DNA from: Chitinophagaceae bacterium
GTDB lineage: Bacteria > Bacteroidota > Bacteroidia > Chitinophagales > Chitinophagaceae
Assembly: GCA_003526435.1 (NCBI GenBank)
Contig: DPWF01000044.1
Coordinates: forward strand, 1-18,056
Reading direction: 5' to 3'
DNA length: 18,056 bases
The notes below the pieces were generated by a model. It saw nothing but the letters and a program-made list of their open reading frames with translations. It was not told where the DNA came from and did not search any database. Positions 7,861 through 14,669 of the stretch are shown here, one piece after another (the stretch's first letter is position 1; each line of letters opens with the position of its first letter). The position numbers and the translations under genes were made by a program.

Positions 7861-10143
7861 TTATTTCATCGTAACTCTTACCCCTAAAAAAAATCGGATG
7901 CCCTGGTTGGGTGCATACACATATGTAGGATCAAAACTCAATGCATATGGATTTTCAGGTGTTGCAGCAATTTGTCCACTAGCATCATACTGAACTTTCT
8001 TATCAAAAGGGTCATGTGTACGGGCAATTAAAAAAGGATTGCCTTTATTGGGTGTCCAGTTCAACAGATTTTTTACTCCGGCATAAATTTCTGTCTGTTT
8101 TAAACCTGAAAAAGTAAACTGAATATTTTGCAAACTCCATAGTGGAGAGTTGGGCTTTCGAGGATCTAGTTTGCCTAACAAGGGTAAACGCATCGGACCA
8201 TAAAAATTACCGGTATAATCAATAGCCAGGTTCCAGGGTTTTATTTTGTAAGATAAAGACCATGTGCCGGTAATTTTTTCTGTAAGTATCTGTTGTGTTT
8301 TAATACCATTTTCTACCAGCGATACATCCTGTATAGTAATACCAGCCATACCTTTCAGCCCGTTTAATAAACTGAAATCGGTATTTAGCGTAATACCTTT
8401 ACTCACTGCATACCCCTTCAGATTGTCGTAATTAATTTCATTCGGATTGGTTTCATAATCACCAATAATGCGATTATTGAAATGGGTATACCATACGGAA
8501 AAATCAAACCCCAGTATTGTACCATTATCTGTAAGCATTTTTTTGGTGTAATTGAGATTTACATTGTAAGAACGCTCCGGCTTTAATTCATTTTTGATCA
8601 CTATTTTTCTGGCACCCGTCAGTGCAGCATGGTCTTCTGTGAACAGATTTACTACCCTGAAACCTGTTCCCGCATTTAAACGAAGATTTTGGTCTTCGTT
8701 GATTTTCCATTTGTATGCAATTCTTGGTGTAACAATACTGCCATGAATGGGATGTCTGTCGTAACGCAAGCCCAGTAACAGTTGCTGTTTACCTGATTTA
8801 ATTTCATCTTGTATAAATACGCCTGGTAACCAGGTTTGCTGTGGCAGGTTTTTAGGATTAAAAGGGTCTGCATTATTAGTAGCCGGTGTATTGTCGTCAT
8901 AATAAGTATAGCGGGCAGCTAAGCCGGATAAGAAATCATGCCCGCCTATTTTTTTATCCCAGGTAAGCTGGTGAAAAAGAATCTGCTGGTTCGCTATATA
9001 AGAAGTGGTGCCATAACGGCTATCCTGCTGATGCGAATTATACGATACCGAATACAATAGTTTTTCTTTGGTGGGTAACTGATACTGACCGGTAAGTTCC
9101 CATCGGGTAGTATAAATGCTTTCACCATAAAGACTATCGCCACCTCTGAAACTTTTATTCCAGCGCATATCACCACCCCAACGGTCTTCATGGTAATAGC
9201 GTGCAGCAAAACTAAATAAGCGGTTTTCTTTTCGTGATACCGACCATTTCTGAAAAACAGAAAGTCTTTTTTGCAGGGTTACATCTGTAAAACCATCATT
9301 ATTATTGTCAATGGGATGATCATAGAGGTAACCATTTAAACCCGTTAATACACGAATTTTTTTTGAAGGCTTGAGTACAAAACCGATGTCTGCATTTTTT
9401 TCGTTCCACCCTGTATGCATATAGTCTACATAAAACCGGGCAGCATGCTGTGCGTTTTTAGTGATGATATTGATTAGTCCACCTACCGCCTCACTTCCAT
9501 ACAACGACGATGCCGGTCCTTTTACTACTTCTACTCTTTCAATCAATGCATTGGGAATGCCCGATAAACCATATACAGTTGATAAGCTGCTCACAATTGG
9601 CATACCATCAATCAGCACCATCGTATACGGGCCTTCAAGACCATTGATATGAATATCGCCGGTATTGCAGATATTACAGTTTAACTGAGGCCTGACACCA
9701 TTTACCTGTTGCAGTGCATCAAAAATATTCGGCGTTGGATTTTTGCGAAAGAACATGGGTGTAAATACTTCTACGGGTACAGGGCTCTCTGTTTTTCTCA
9801 CTTCTTTGAGGGTTCCTGTAACCACTACATCCGGAATGGCGGTTTCAACCGGCTTCAAAACAATGTCAATGATTAACGATTCCCCGGCTTTTAACTGAAC
9901 TTTTTTCCTGAAAGATTCATAACCTACCCGCTCAGCCATCAAAGTATAATTACCGGCTGCTATCGGGCGAAGGCTGTATAACCCATTACTATCCGATGTT
10001 GTTTGACTTATACTGTTTAATAATCGTACTGAAACTGTTTCAATGCCTTTTCCTGATGAACTAACCCTGCCTGCTATGCTTGCCTCTTGGGTCCATGCCC
10101 ATTGTGCAATCACCGTAAATACAATACTCAAAATCGTTTTCAT
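7861..10143 (-). CDS. TonB-dependent outer-membrane receptor (probable metal/metal-complex importer)
   Basis: 760 residues. Signal peptide (about 1-19) is followed by a carboxypeptidase-regulatory-like beta domain (about 20-98), a TonB-box-like DVVVTGT (105-111), and the plug (about 120-232, with INGLEGPYTMVLIDGMP and VEVVKGPASSLYGSEAVGG). The C-terminal 22-strand-type barrel ends ...FFLGVRVTMK with a hydrophobic/aromatic last strand. The plug carries an unusual C156-N-I-C159 pair. Family knowledge: such proteins import siderophores, metal chelates or cofactors through the outer membrane using TonB energy. The divergent neighbour is a DtxR/MntR-family repressor, and a DtxR-like palindrome sits in this gene's promoter, so metal-repressed uptake of iron or manganese compounds is inferred. 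The ligand cannot be read from sequence. Confidence 0.9.
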   Translation of the reverse strand: MKTILSIVFTVIAQWAWTQEASIAGRVSSSGKGIETVSVRLLNSISQTTSDSNGLYSLRPIAAGNYTLMAERVGYESFRKKVQLKAGESLIIDIVLKPVETAIPDVVVTGTLKEVRKTESPVPVEVFTPMFFRKNPTPNIFDALQQVNGVRPQLNCNICNTGDIHINGLEGPYTMVLIDGMPIVSSLSTVYGLSGIPNALIERVEVVKGPASSLYGSEAVGGLINIITKNAQHAARFYVDYMHTGWNEKNADIGFVLKPSKKIRVLTGLNGYLYDHPIDNNNDGFTDVTLQKRLSVFQKWSVSRKENRLFSFAARYYHEDRWGGDMRWNKSFRGGDSLYGESIYTTRWELTGQYQLPTKEKLLYSVSYNSHQQDSRYGTTSYIANQQILFHQLTWDKKIGGHDFLSGLAARYTYYDDNTPATNNADPFNPKNLPQQTWLPGVFIQDEIKSGKQQLLLGLRYDRHPIHGSIVTPRIAYKWKINEDQNLRLNAGTGFRVVNLFTEDHAALTGARKIVIKNELKPERSYNVNLNYTKKMLTDNGTILGFDFSVWYTHFNNRIIGDYETNPNEINYDNLKGYAVSKGITLNTDFSLLNGLKGMAGITIQDVSLVENGIKTQQILTEKITGTWSLSYKIKPWNLAIDYTGNFYGPMRLPLLGKLDPRKPNSPLWSLQNIQFTFSGLKQTEIYAGVKNLLNWTPNKGNPFLIARTHDPFDKKVQYDASGQIAATPENPYALSFDPTYVYAPNQGIRFFLGVRVTMK

Positions 10144-10171
10144 GCTAACAGAACTAATATAGTTTGATTGG

Positions 10172-10203
10172 TAAAAGTATAAAAGTTAGATTAACCTAAC
10201 AAA
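10172..10203 (-). promoter_or_regulatory. Receptor-gene promoter: TTTG -33 and TACTTTTA -7
   Basis: On the minus strand, TTTG (10200-10203) is followed after 20 nt by TACTTTTA (10172-10179), one base off TAnnTTTG. Spacing fits the Bacteroidota primary promoter. It lies 28 bp before the receptor ATG and encloses the DtxR-like operator. Confidence 0.5.
10185..10200. promoter_or_regulatory. DtxR/MntR-type operator palindrome
   Basis: GTTAGATTAACCTAAC differs by one base from the perfect palindrome GTTAGGTTAACCTAAC, and resembles known DtxR/IdeR (TTAGGTTAG-type half sites) boxes. It lies between the -33 and -7 elements of the receptor promoter and about 35 bp upstream of the dtxR-family start. 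Repression of the receptor by the metal-loaded regulator, possibly with autoregulation, is inferred. Confidence 0.6.
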
Positions 10204-10222
10204 AATAGTTTGCCTTTTCTTT

Positions 10223-10230
10223 TATCTTTG
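10223..10230 (+). promoter_or_regulatory. -7 element TATCTTTG of the DtxR-family gene
   Basis: Exact TAnnTTTG match ending 4 nt before the ATG at 10235, predicting a leaderless mRNA. The nearest TTTG (10209-10212) is too close to be a -33 element. Confidence 0.55.
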
Positions 10231-10234
10231 GGCC

Positions 10235-10924
10235 ATGTTATCTACTACGGAAGAAAATTATTTAAAAGCCCTCTTACAACTTACACTGGAACAGGCCGAT
10301 AAAGCCGAGGCCGGCACCAATGAATTAGCAGCCCAGCTTGGTGTAAAACCAGCCACAGCCAACGATATGTTGAAGAAATTGCGGGAAAAACAACTGATCA
10401 ATTACGAGAAATACGGCAAATCATCATTAACCACTGAAGGAAGAAAGCAGGCAATAGAAGTGGTGCGTAAACACCGCTTATGGGAAACATTTCTTTATGA
10501 GCACCTGGGTTTTAGCTGGGATGAGGTACATGAAGTGGCAGAACAACTGGAGCATATTCAAAGTTCAAAACTGATAGACAGGTTAGACCAGTTTTTAAAT
10601 TACCCGTCTTTTGATCCACACGGCGATGTAATTCCTTCCGCATCAGGTGAAATGAAAATACCTGCGAAGAAAACATTGAACGAAGAAGAAGTGGGGCACC
10701 ATTGTAAAATGGTAGGTGTAAAAGATAATTCTGCTACCTTTTTGCAGTATGTAGATAAAGTAGGATTGCGTATGAACCAACCGATAAAAGTATTGTCGCG
10801 TCAACCCTACGACGAACTGATTGAAATAGAAGTGAATGGTCAGAAATCCAGTGTTAGCCCACGTTTTGCTGAAAACATTGTGATCGTTTGCAACGATTGT
10901 GAATTACAAAAGAACAACAGTTAA
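10235..10924 (+). CDS. DtxR/MntR-family metal-dependent transcriptional repressor
   Basis: 229 residues, three-domain length (longer than the two-domain MntR of Bacillus). Residues 1-72 form the winged helix, with recognition helix PATANDMLKKLREKQ. Residues 73-140 form the dimer/metal domain with LDQFLNYPSFDPHG. Residues about 150-222 form an FeoA/SH3-like domain. Ligands align with DtxR: H80, E84 and H99 (ancillary site), then E103-x-x-E106-H107, where E103 replaces the Cys102 of DtxR and matches Glu99 of MntR. Glu here is usually linked to manganese preference, but the residue aligned with MntR D8 is Asn8 and with E11 is Lys11, so the metal is uncertain. It probably represses the divergent TonB-dependent receptor through the palindrome at 10185. 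Confidence 0.9.
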   Translation: MLSTTEENYLKALLQLTLEQADKAEAGTNELAAQLGVKPATANDMLKKLREKQLINYEKYGKSSLTTEGRKQAIEVVRKHRLWETFLYEHLGFSWDEVHEVAEQLEHIQSSKLIDRLDQFLNYPSFDPHGDVIPSASGEMKIPAKKTLNEEEVGHHCKMVGVKDNSATFLQYVDKVGLRMNQPIKVLSRQPYDELIEIEVNGQKSSVSPRFAENIVIVCNDCELQKNNS

Positions 10925-10946
10925 ATGCTTTGTTTGACAACTATGT

Positions 10947-11339
10947 TTAGTGATTGCAATCGTCACTATGCGCATGATTATGCGTTCTGCACATACGGTA
11001 ATTAAGATAATGTGCGGTAATAATAAATAGCACGGCAGGAATCAATAACCAAAGCTCCCAGTGATGCCAGATAACTTTGCTGAGCAATAAAATGATACCA
11101 ATGGTAAAGAAGAGCATCGGTATCCAACTATGGTGGTGTTTTTTTCTGCCATGGTATAAAGAATAGGTACCTACAGTAAAGGCAAGGGCTATCATGCCAT
11201 ATTCAAACCAATTGTTTTCAATGATGTTATATCCGAATAAGGGTAAACTGCTTAAGAACAAAGGCAATAAAGCACAATGAATAGCGCAGGCCAGCGAAGT
11301 GGCAATACCAAAAGCGTCCCAATTGATCTTGAAATTCAT
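10947..11339 (-). CDS. MerC-domain inner-membrane protein with His-rich tail
   Basis: 130 residues from ATG at 11339. A start 7 codons upstream would fall inside the promoter -7 box and is rejected. Four hydrophobic segments are visible. The first contains C18-A-I-H-C22, corresponding to the Cys pair of MerC metal transporters. The C-terminus ends CRTHNHAHSDDCNH, a plausible metal-binding tail. MerC proteins move Hg(II) in mercury operons, but no mer genes are present here; homologs in Bacteroidota are more likely part of general transition-metal handling (inference). Its promoter carries a Fur-type 7-1-7 palindrome, and a Fur-family gene lies 0.8 kb away, pointing to zinc or iron control. 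It converges on the DtxR-family gene with 22 bp between the stop codons. Confidence 0.85.
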   Translation of the reverse strand: MNFKINWDAFGIATSLACAIHCALLPLFLSSLPLFGYNIIENNWFEYGMIALAFTVGTYSLYHGRKKHHHSWIPMLFFTIGIILLLSKVIWHHWELWLLIPAVLFIITAHYLNYRMCRTHNHAHSDDCNH

Positions 11340-11346
11340 GCGGATG

Positions 11347-11377
11347 CAAACATACAACAATGCAACACTGTTGCAAA
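11347..11377 (-). promoter_or_regulatory. merC-like gene promoter: TTTG-N19-TATGTTTG
   Basis: On the minus strand, TTTG (11374-11377), a 19-nt spacer and TATGTTTG (11347-11354) match both Bacteroidota promoter elements exactly at canonical spacing. The -7 box ends 7 nt before the ATG at 11339. This is the best promoter match in the window. Confidence 0.75.
11361..11375. promoter_or_regulatory. Fur/Zur-family operator candidate, 7-1-7 palindrome
   Basis: TGCAACA-C-TGTTGCA is a perfect 7-bp inverted repeat around one central base, the geometry typical of Fur-family operators. It occupies the spacer of the merC-like promoter and overlaps its -33 element. A second repeat, TGCAAAA (11372-11378) / TTTTGCA (11383-11389), overlaps it. 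The Fur-family gene at 12118 is the likely regulator; this is inference. Confidence 0.55.
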
Positions 11378-11425
11378 ATTTATTTTGCAGGTTTTTTGAA
11401 ACCCCATTCTGAACTGATTGAGGCG

Positions 11426-11433
11426 TAACTTTG
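11426..11433 (+). promoter_or_regulatory. -7 element TAACTTTG of the SCO1/fur-family operon
   Basis: Exact TAnnTTTG match 15 nt before the ATG at 11449. No TTTG at proper spacing; the nearest (11395-11398) is 27 nt upstream. Confidence 0.5.
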
Positions 11434-11448
11434 AGTTTTAGATGAGAT

Positions 11449-12102
11449 ATGAGTAGAAAATTAATCGGATACCTTTTGTTTTTTGCTGTGCTGGTAGCAG
11501 CTTTTTATTATTTCCTTTTCCGGGGAACAGATAACTGGAAAGTAAAACTTCCGCAACTGAGTTATGTTAAACCATTTATGTTTAAAAACCAGGACGGGGT
11601 ACCTGTTACTGAAAAAGACCTGTTGGGTAAAGTAACTGTAGTTGAATATTTTTTCACTACCTGTAAAGGCATTTGCCCTAAAATGCATGTAGGAATGAAA
11701 GGTATTTATGATACATATAAAGATAACCCTGATTTTTTGATCCTCGCCCATACAAGCGACCCCGAAATAGATTCGGTGGCCCGCCTGAAAGTGTATGCCG
11801 ACTCTATGAAGATCGACACAAAGAAATGGGTATTAGTAACGGGTAGAAAAGACAGCCTGTACCAGATGGCCAGAAACTCTTACCTGCTCGATGATCCAAA
11901 AAATAATGTTGAAAAAATTGAGGACCAGTTTATCCATACACAATTTTTTGCACTCATCGATAAGAATGGGCAAGTGCGTGGGCAGATCTATGATGGACTG
12001 AAAGCAGAAGAACTGGAGAAACTTAAAAAGGATATAGCCGTACTACTAAAAGAAAAAGGGTCGGGCCATTTTGTAAATGGCATTTTTACCAACAACCCTT
12101 AG
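11449..12102 (+). CDS. SCO1/SenC-family copper chaperone/thiol protein
   Basis: 217 residues. A single N-terminal membrane anchor (about 5-23) places a thioredoxin-fold domain in the periplasm. The copper-binding/redox motif is C72-K-G-I-C76-P (CxxxCP), and the conserved distal His is H163 in FIHTQFFALID; together these are the three SCO copper ligands. Known family role: copper delivery to, or thiol maintenance of, the CuA site of cytochrome oxidase. No oxidase gene is nearby. It is followed after 15 bp by the Fur-family gene, probably in the same transcript, and is divergent from the MerC-like gene with a 109-bp shared control region. Confidence 0.9.
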   Translation: MSRKLIGYLLFFAVLVAAFYYFLFRGTDNWKVKLPQLSYVKPFMFKNQDGVPVTEKDLLGKVTVVEYFFTTCKGICPKMHVGMKGIYDTYKDNPDFLILAHTSDPEIDSVARLKVYADSMKIDTKKWVLVTGRKDSLYQMARNSYLLDDPKNNVEKIEDQFIHTQFFALIDKNGQVRGQIYDGLKAEELEKLKKDIAVLLKEKGSGHFVNGIFTNNP

Positions 12103-12103
12103 T

Positions 12104-12109
12104 AAGGAG
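12104..12109 (+). promoter_or_regulatory. Shine-Dalgarno AAGGAG before the Fur-family gene
   Basis: AAGGAG 8 nt upstream of ATG 12118 fixes the start. It stands out because most genes in this window lack such a site; an internal operon position, where the -7 box cannot define the start, fits. Confidence 0.6.
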
Positions 12110-12117
12110 ACAAGTTT

Positions 12118-12534
12118 ATGAATGAGCGTATAGTAGATTTATTAAAGAAAAATCATCTCAGCATTACAGAGAGCAGAAAAAAAATCCTGTCTCATTTTCT
12201 CGATGCCAATGGTGCATTGGCGCATGCAGATATTGAACATAAGAGTGGAACTGAATTTGACCGTGTAACCATTTACAGAACCCTGCAAACATTTGTTGAA
12301 AAGGGAATGATTCATACCATTCCAACTACCGACAATTCGGTGCGTTATGCGCTCTGCAAAGATGAATGTTCGGCTGGTCACCATCACGACGATCATGTGC
12401 ATTTTATGTGTGATGAATGTGGCACCACTTACTGCCTCGATCATGTAATTGTTCCGCAAGTAGCTTTACCGGAAGGATTTAAAGCGATAAGAAATGATCT
12501 TGTTGTAAGCGGTATTTGCAATAAATGTTCGTAG
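12118..12534 (+). CDS. Fur-family transcriptional repressor (Zur-like)
   Basis: 138 residues. Winged helix at about 1-78 with the FDRVTIYRTLQTF recognition region, then a dimerisation domain. The structural zinc site is complete: C98-D-E-C101 and C134-N-K-C137. The regulatory site region is rich in ligands: C80 and C84, then HHHDDHVHF (88-96) with the family HxHF signature. A Cys before the His cluster is a feature more common in Zur than Fur, so zinc sensing is the preferred guess. It is downstream of the SCO1-like gene in a probable two-gene operon. Likely target: the merC-like promoter palindrome at 11361, possibly also its own operon promoter nearby. Fur or PerR function cannot be excluded. 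Confidence 0.88.
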   Translation: MNERIVDLLKKNHLSITESRKKILSHFLDANGALAHADIEHKSGTEFDRVTIYRTLQTFVEKGMIHTIPTTDNSVRYALCKDECSAGHHHDDHVHFMCDECGTTYCLDHVIVPQVALPEGFKAIRNDLVVSGICNKCS

Positions 12535-12564
12535 TGGCTCAAACGATATCCAGACACATTCATC

Positions 12565-12572
12565 TATCTTCG
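12565..12572 (+). promoter_or_regulatory. -7 element TATCTTCG of the SDR gene
   Basis: Same TTCG variant as before the cysS leader, 14 nt upstream of ATG 12587. No -33 TTTG at normal spacing. Confidence 0.4.
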
Positions 12573-12586
12573 TTCAAATTTTTTTC

Positions 12587-13564
12587 ATGATCCTAGTTAC
12601 CGGCGCTACAGGTTTGGTGGGTTCACACTTGCTACGGCGACTGGTTATGAGCGGACAAAAAGTACGGGCTACTTACCGGTCTTCTATTCCGCAATCAGCT
12701 ATTTCAGCCCAGGTTGAATGGGTGAAAGCAGATATACTTGATATACTGTCAATGGAAGATGCCATGCAGGGCATACAACAGGTATACCATTGCGCGGCTG
12801 TTGTTTCTTTTAACCCGAATCAGAAAAAACAATTACAGCATGTAAACATACAGGGTACCGCCAATGTGGTAAATGCTGCATTGGATGCCCATGTACAGAA
12901 AATGGTTTTCATGAGTTCGGTAGCAGCACTCGGAAGAATTAGACAGGATGTAGCCATTGATGAAACCATGAACTGGACCCCTGAAACCAGTAATAGTGAA
13001 TATGGAAAAAGTAAATACATGGCCGAAATGGAAGTGTGGAGAGGTATTGGTGAAGGATTGAATGCCGTGATTGTAAATCCTGTTATCATACTTGGTGCAG
13101 GCGACTGGAGCAGCGGCTCAACCGCCATCTTTAAATCGGCTTATGATGAATTTCCCTGGTACACAGAAGGGGTAAGTGGTTTTGTAGATGTGGAAGATGT
13201 GGTAACCGCGATGATCGGGTTAATGAAAAGCGATATAACTGCTCAACGTTATATTATAAGTGGTGCCAATATTCCTTATCGTTCTGTTTTCAACCTGATA
13301 GCAAAGGGTTTTGGTAAAAAACAGCCTTCACGAAAAGTAACCCCTTTTATGGCAGCCATCGTATGGCGGTTAGAAGCCATTAAATCATGGTTTACAGGAA
13401 AATCGCCCTTACTCACTAAAGAAACGGCAAGAACAGCCCAGGCAAAAGTGCATTTCAACAATACCAAATTATTGAAAGCAGTTCCATCCTTCTCTTATAC
13501 ATCTGTTGAAACCTCAATAGACAGAATATGCCAGGAGTTAAAAATTAAATACCAACTCCCATAA
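12587..13564 (+). CDS. Extended SDR, NAD-dependent epimerase/dehydratase family
   Basis: 325 residues with no signal peptide. The nucleotide-binding motif G6-A-T-G-L-V-G12 starts directly after the ATG. The SDR catalytic elements are S110/S111 (VFMSSVAALG) and Y139-G-K-S-K143. The C-terminal half (SGANIPYRSVFNLIAKGFG) is the substrate part and resembles dihydroflavonol-4-reductase-like/sugar-nucleotide reductases. The protein probably reduces or epimerises a hydroxy- or keto-substrate with NAD(P)H; substrate unknown. The small protein gene follows after 38 bp on the same strand, so cotranscription is possible. Confidence 0.87.
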   Translation: MILVTGATGLVGSHLLRRLVMSGQKVRATYRSSIPQSAISAQVEWVKADILDILSMEDAMQGIQQVYHCAAVVSFNPNQKKQLQHVNIQGTANVVNAALDAHVQKMVFMSSVAALGRIRQDVAIDETMNWTPETSNSEYGKSKYMAEMEVWRGIGEGLNAVIVNPVIILGAGDWSSGSTAIFKSAYDEFPWYTEGVSGFVDVEDVVTAMIGLMKSDITAQRYIISGANIPYRSVFNLIAKGFGKKQPSRKVTPFMAAIVWRLEAIKSWFTGKSPLLTKETARTAQAKVHFNNTKLLKAVPSFSYTSVETSIDRICQELKIKYQLP

Positions 13565-13602
13565 GCATCATCCGTGTAATTTGGAGTATCTTGTAACAGG
13601 TC

Positions 13603-13938
13603 ATGAAATACGTGGTAACCATCATATTGTCTTTATCGCTTTACGCACCACAGGTCGCTAAAATTTTAGCTTATGCAGAATGTTCTGCGCTGGCTATTAC
13701 CATGGCCGATCAAAACTGGTGCGATTGTATGTTTACTACCGATACAGATACCGATGGTATTCCCGCCACAGAAAAACAAAAGGATATTCAGTTTAAAACA
13801 GACTGGAAATTTACCCCTGAGAAAAATATAGTTGTAGCAACCATAAAGGCCTACCCCGCTTCAACAAAAAATAGTTTTATTTCTTTTCAATTACCTGCGC
13901 CCTATTTAAAGGCTGTTTTCCATCCTCCGCTCGGTTAA
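13603..13938 (+). CDS. Small exported or membrane protein with C-D-C motif, unknown function
   Basis: 111 residues. The first ~25 residues are hydrophobic (YVVTIILSLSLYAPQVAKIL), either an uncleaved anchor or a signal peptide. Cys residues follow in AECSAL and WCDCMF, then a Thr/Asp-rich stretch (TDTDTDGIPATEK) and a C-terminal ending in FHPPLG. The overall pattern resembles small Bacteroidota proteins found near TonB-dependent receptor or metal genes, but I cannot name a family. Codon use looks like that of the neighbours, and it lies in a tight run between the SDR and thioredoxin-like genes. A weak -7-like TATCTTGT is at 13587-13594. Confidence 0.65.
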   Translation: MKYVVTIILSLSLYAPQVAKILAYAECSALAITMADQNWCDCMFTTDTDTDGIPATEKQKDIQFKTDWKFTPEKNIVVATIKAYPASTKNSFISFQLPAPYLKAVFHPPLG

Positions 13939-13957
13939 ATAAATACAACGCTGTGAT

Positions 13958-13986
13958 GTTCCGGATAACCGGAACCGTTTATTTAT
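13958..13986 (+). terminator. Hairpin, probable terminator
   Basis: Perfect 7-bp stem GTTCCGG (13958-13964) / CCGGAAC (13969-13975) with a 4-nt loop ATAA, then CGTTTATTTATT. It lies 20 bp after the small gene and 33 bp before the thioredoxin-like gene. The T-tract is broken, so it may be a weak terminator or processing structure. Confidence 0.5.
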
Positions 13987-14008
13987 TCAAACCTTTAATC
14001 GATTTACC

Positions 14009-14581
14009 ATGAAATCATTGATATGGTTTGTGGCCGCTATATGCATGGCCACAACCTTTTCGCCTGCTCATGCGCAGGCACCGACAAATTATGCCAATAC
14101 CGAAATAAAAAATGCCAGTGGCGATGCAATGCTGCTTGGTCATTGTGATATCGCATTGCTAAAACAGGGTACATTCCAGCAATGGTTTGTGCCTGGTTTT
14201 ACAAGTTACCAACCCGATTCATCCATTACCCGTTTCCTGCAACCATTACTGAAAGGTAAAGTCATTGAAATATTCCTGGGTACATGGTGTGGCGATAGCC
14301 GGCGGGAAGTACCACGAATGCTAAAAATGCTGGAATCATCAGGTTACGATATACAGAAAGTAAAACTGGTTTTTGTAAGTAATGCTGCTGATATGTATAA
14401 GCAGAGTCCTCAACATGAAGAAACAGGTAAAAATATTAAGAGGGTACCAACATTAATTGTGTACAGCCAGCAAACAGAAATCGGGAGAATCATTGAATAT
14501 CCGGTGGTATCGCTCGAGAAAGATTTGTTGAGTATACTGAAAGGAGAAAAGTATGTACCGAATTATAATCAGTTAAGGTAG
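14009..14581 (+). CDS. Exported thioredoxin-like protein with CGDS active site
   Basis: 190 residues. A cleavable signal peptide ends near HAQA (about residue 23). The thioredoxin fold starts near 55, with active site W93-C94-G-D-S97 in FLGTWCGDSRREVP and cis-Pro147 in RVPTLIVY. The resolving Cys is replaced by Ser, so a single-Cys mechanism is expected: thiol transfer, mixed-disulfide trapping or a peroxidase-like role, rather than classical disulfide reduction. The following glutamate/arginine-rich helix is as in other bacterial WCGDS thioredoxin proteins. It ends at TAG 14579-14581, 2 bp before the heptamer inverted repeat. Substrate unknown. Confidence 0.85.
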   Translation: MKSLIWFVAAICMATTFSPAHAQAPTNYANTEIKNASGDAMLLGHCDIALLKQGTFQQWFVPGFTSYQPDSSITRFLQPLLKGKVIEIFLGTWCGDSRREVPRMLKMLESSGYDIQKVKLVFVSNAADMYKQSPQHEETGKNIKRVPTLIVYSQQTEIGRIIEYPVVSLEKDLLSILKGEKYVPNYNQLR

Positions 14582-14583
14582 GG

Positions 14584-14669
14584 AGTGAGTAGTGAGCAGT
14601 CAGTAGTCAGTAGTCAGTAGTGAGTGTTTTGTATACTCACTACTGACTGCTCACTACTCACTATTCACT
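14584..14669. repeat. Heptamer-built inverted repeat between convergent genes
   Basis: Left arm 14584-14625 is six tandem 7-mers: AGTGAGT AGTGAGC AGTCAGT AGTCAGT AGTCAGT AGTGAGT. A 9-nt loop (14626-14634) follows, then five complementary 7-mers at 14635-14669. 14584-14607 and 14639-14662 are perfectly complementary over 24 bp. The last right-arm unit contains the TGA stop of the LpxD-like gene. A large cruciform/hairpin can form and could terminate transcription from both sides. Origin (mobile or slippage-expanded element) is unknown; a degenerate trace is at 7777. Confidence 0.85.

Noticed and set aside
10947..11339. Mercury-resistance operon
   Set aside because: Only a MerC-domain protein is present; no merA, merP, merT or MerR-family regulator is seen.
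14584..14669. CRISPR-like array
   Set aside because: Units are contiguous 7-mers without spacers and arranged as an inverted repeat; no cas genes.
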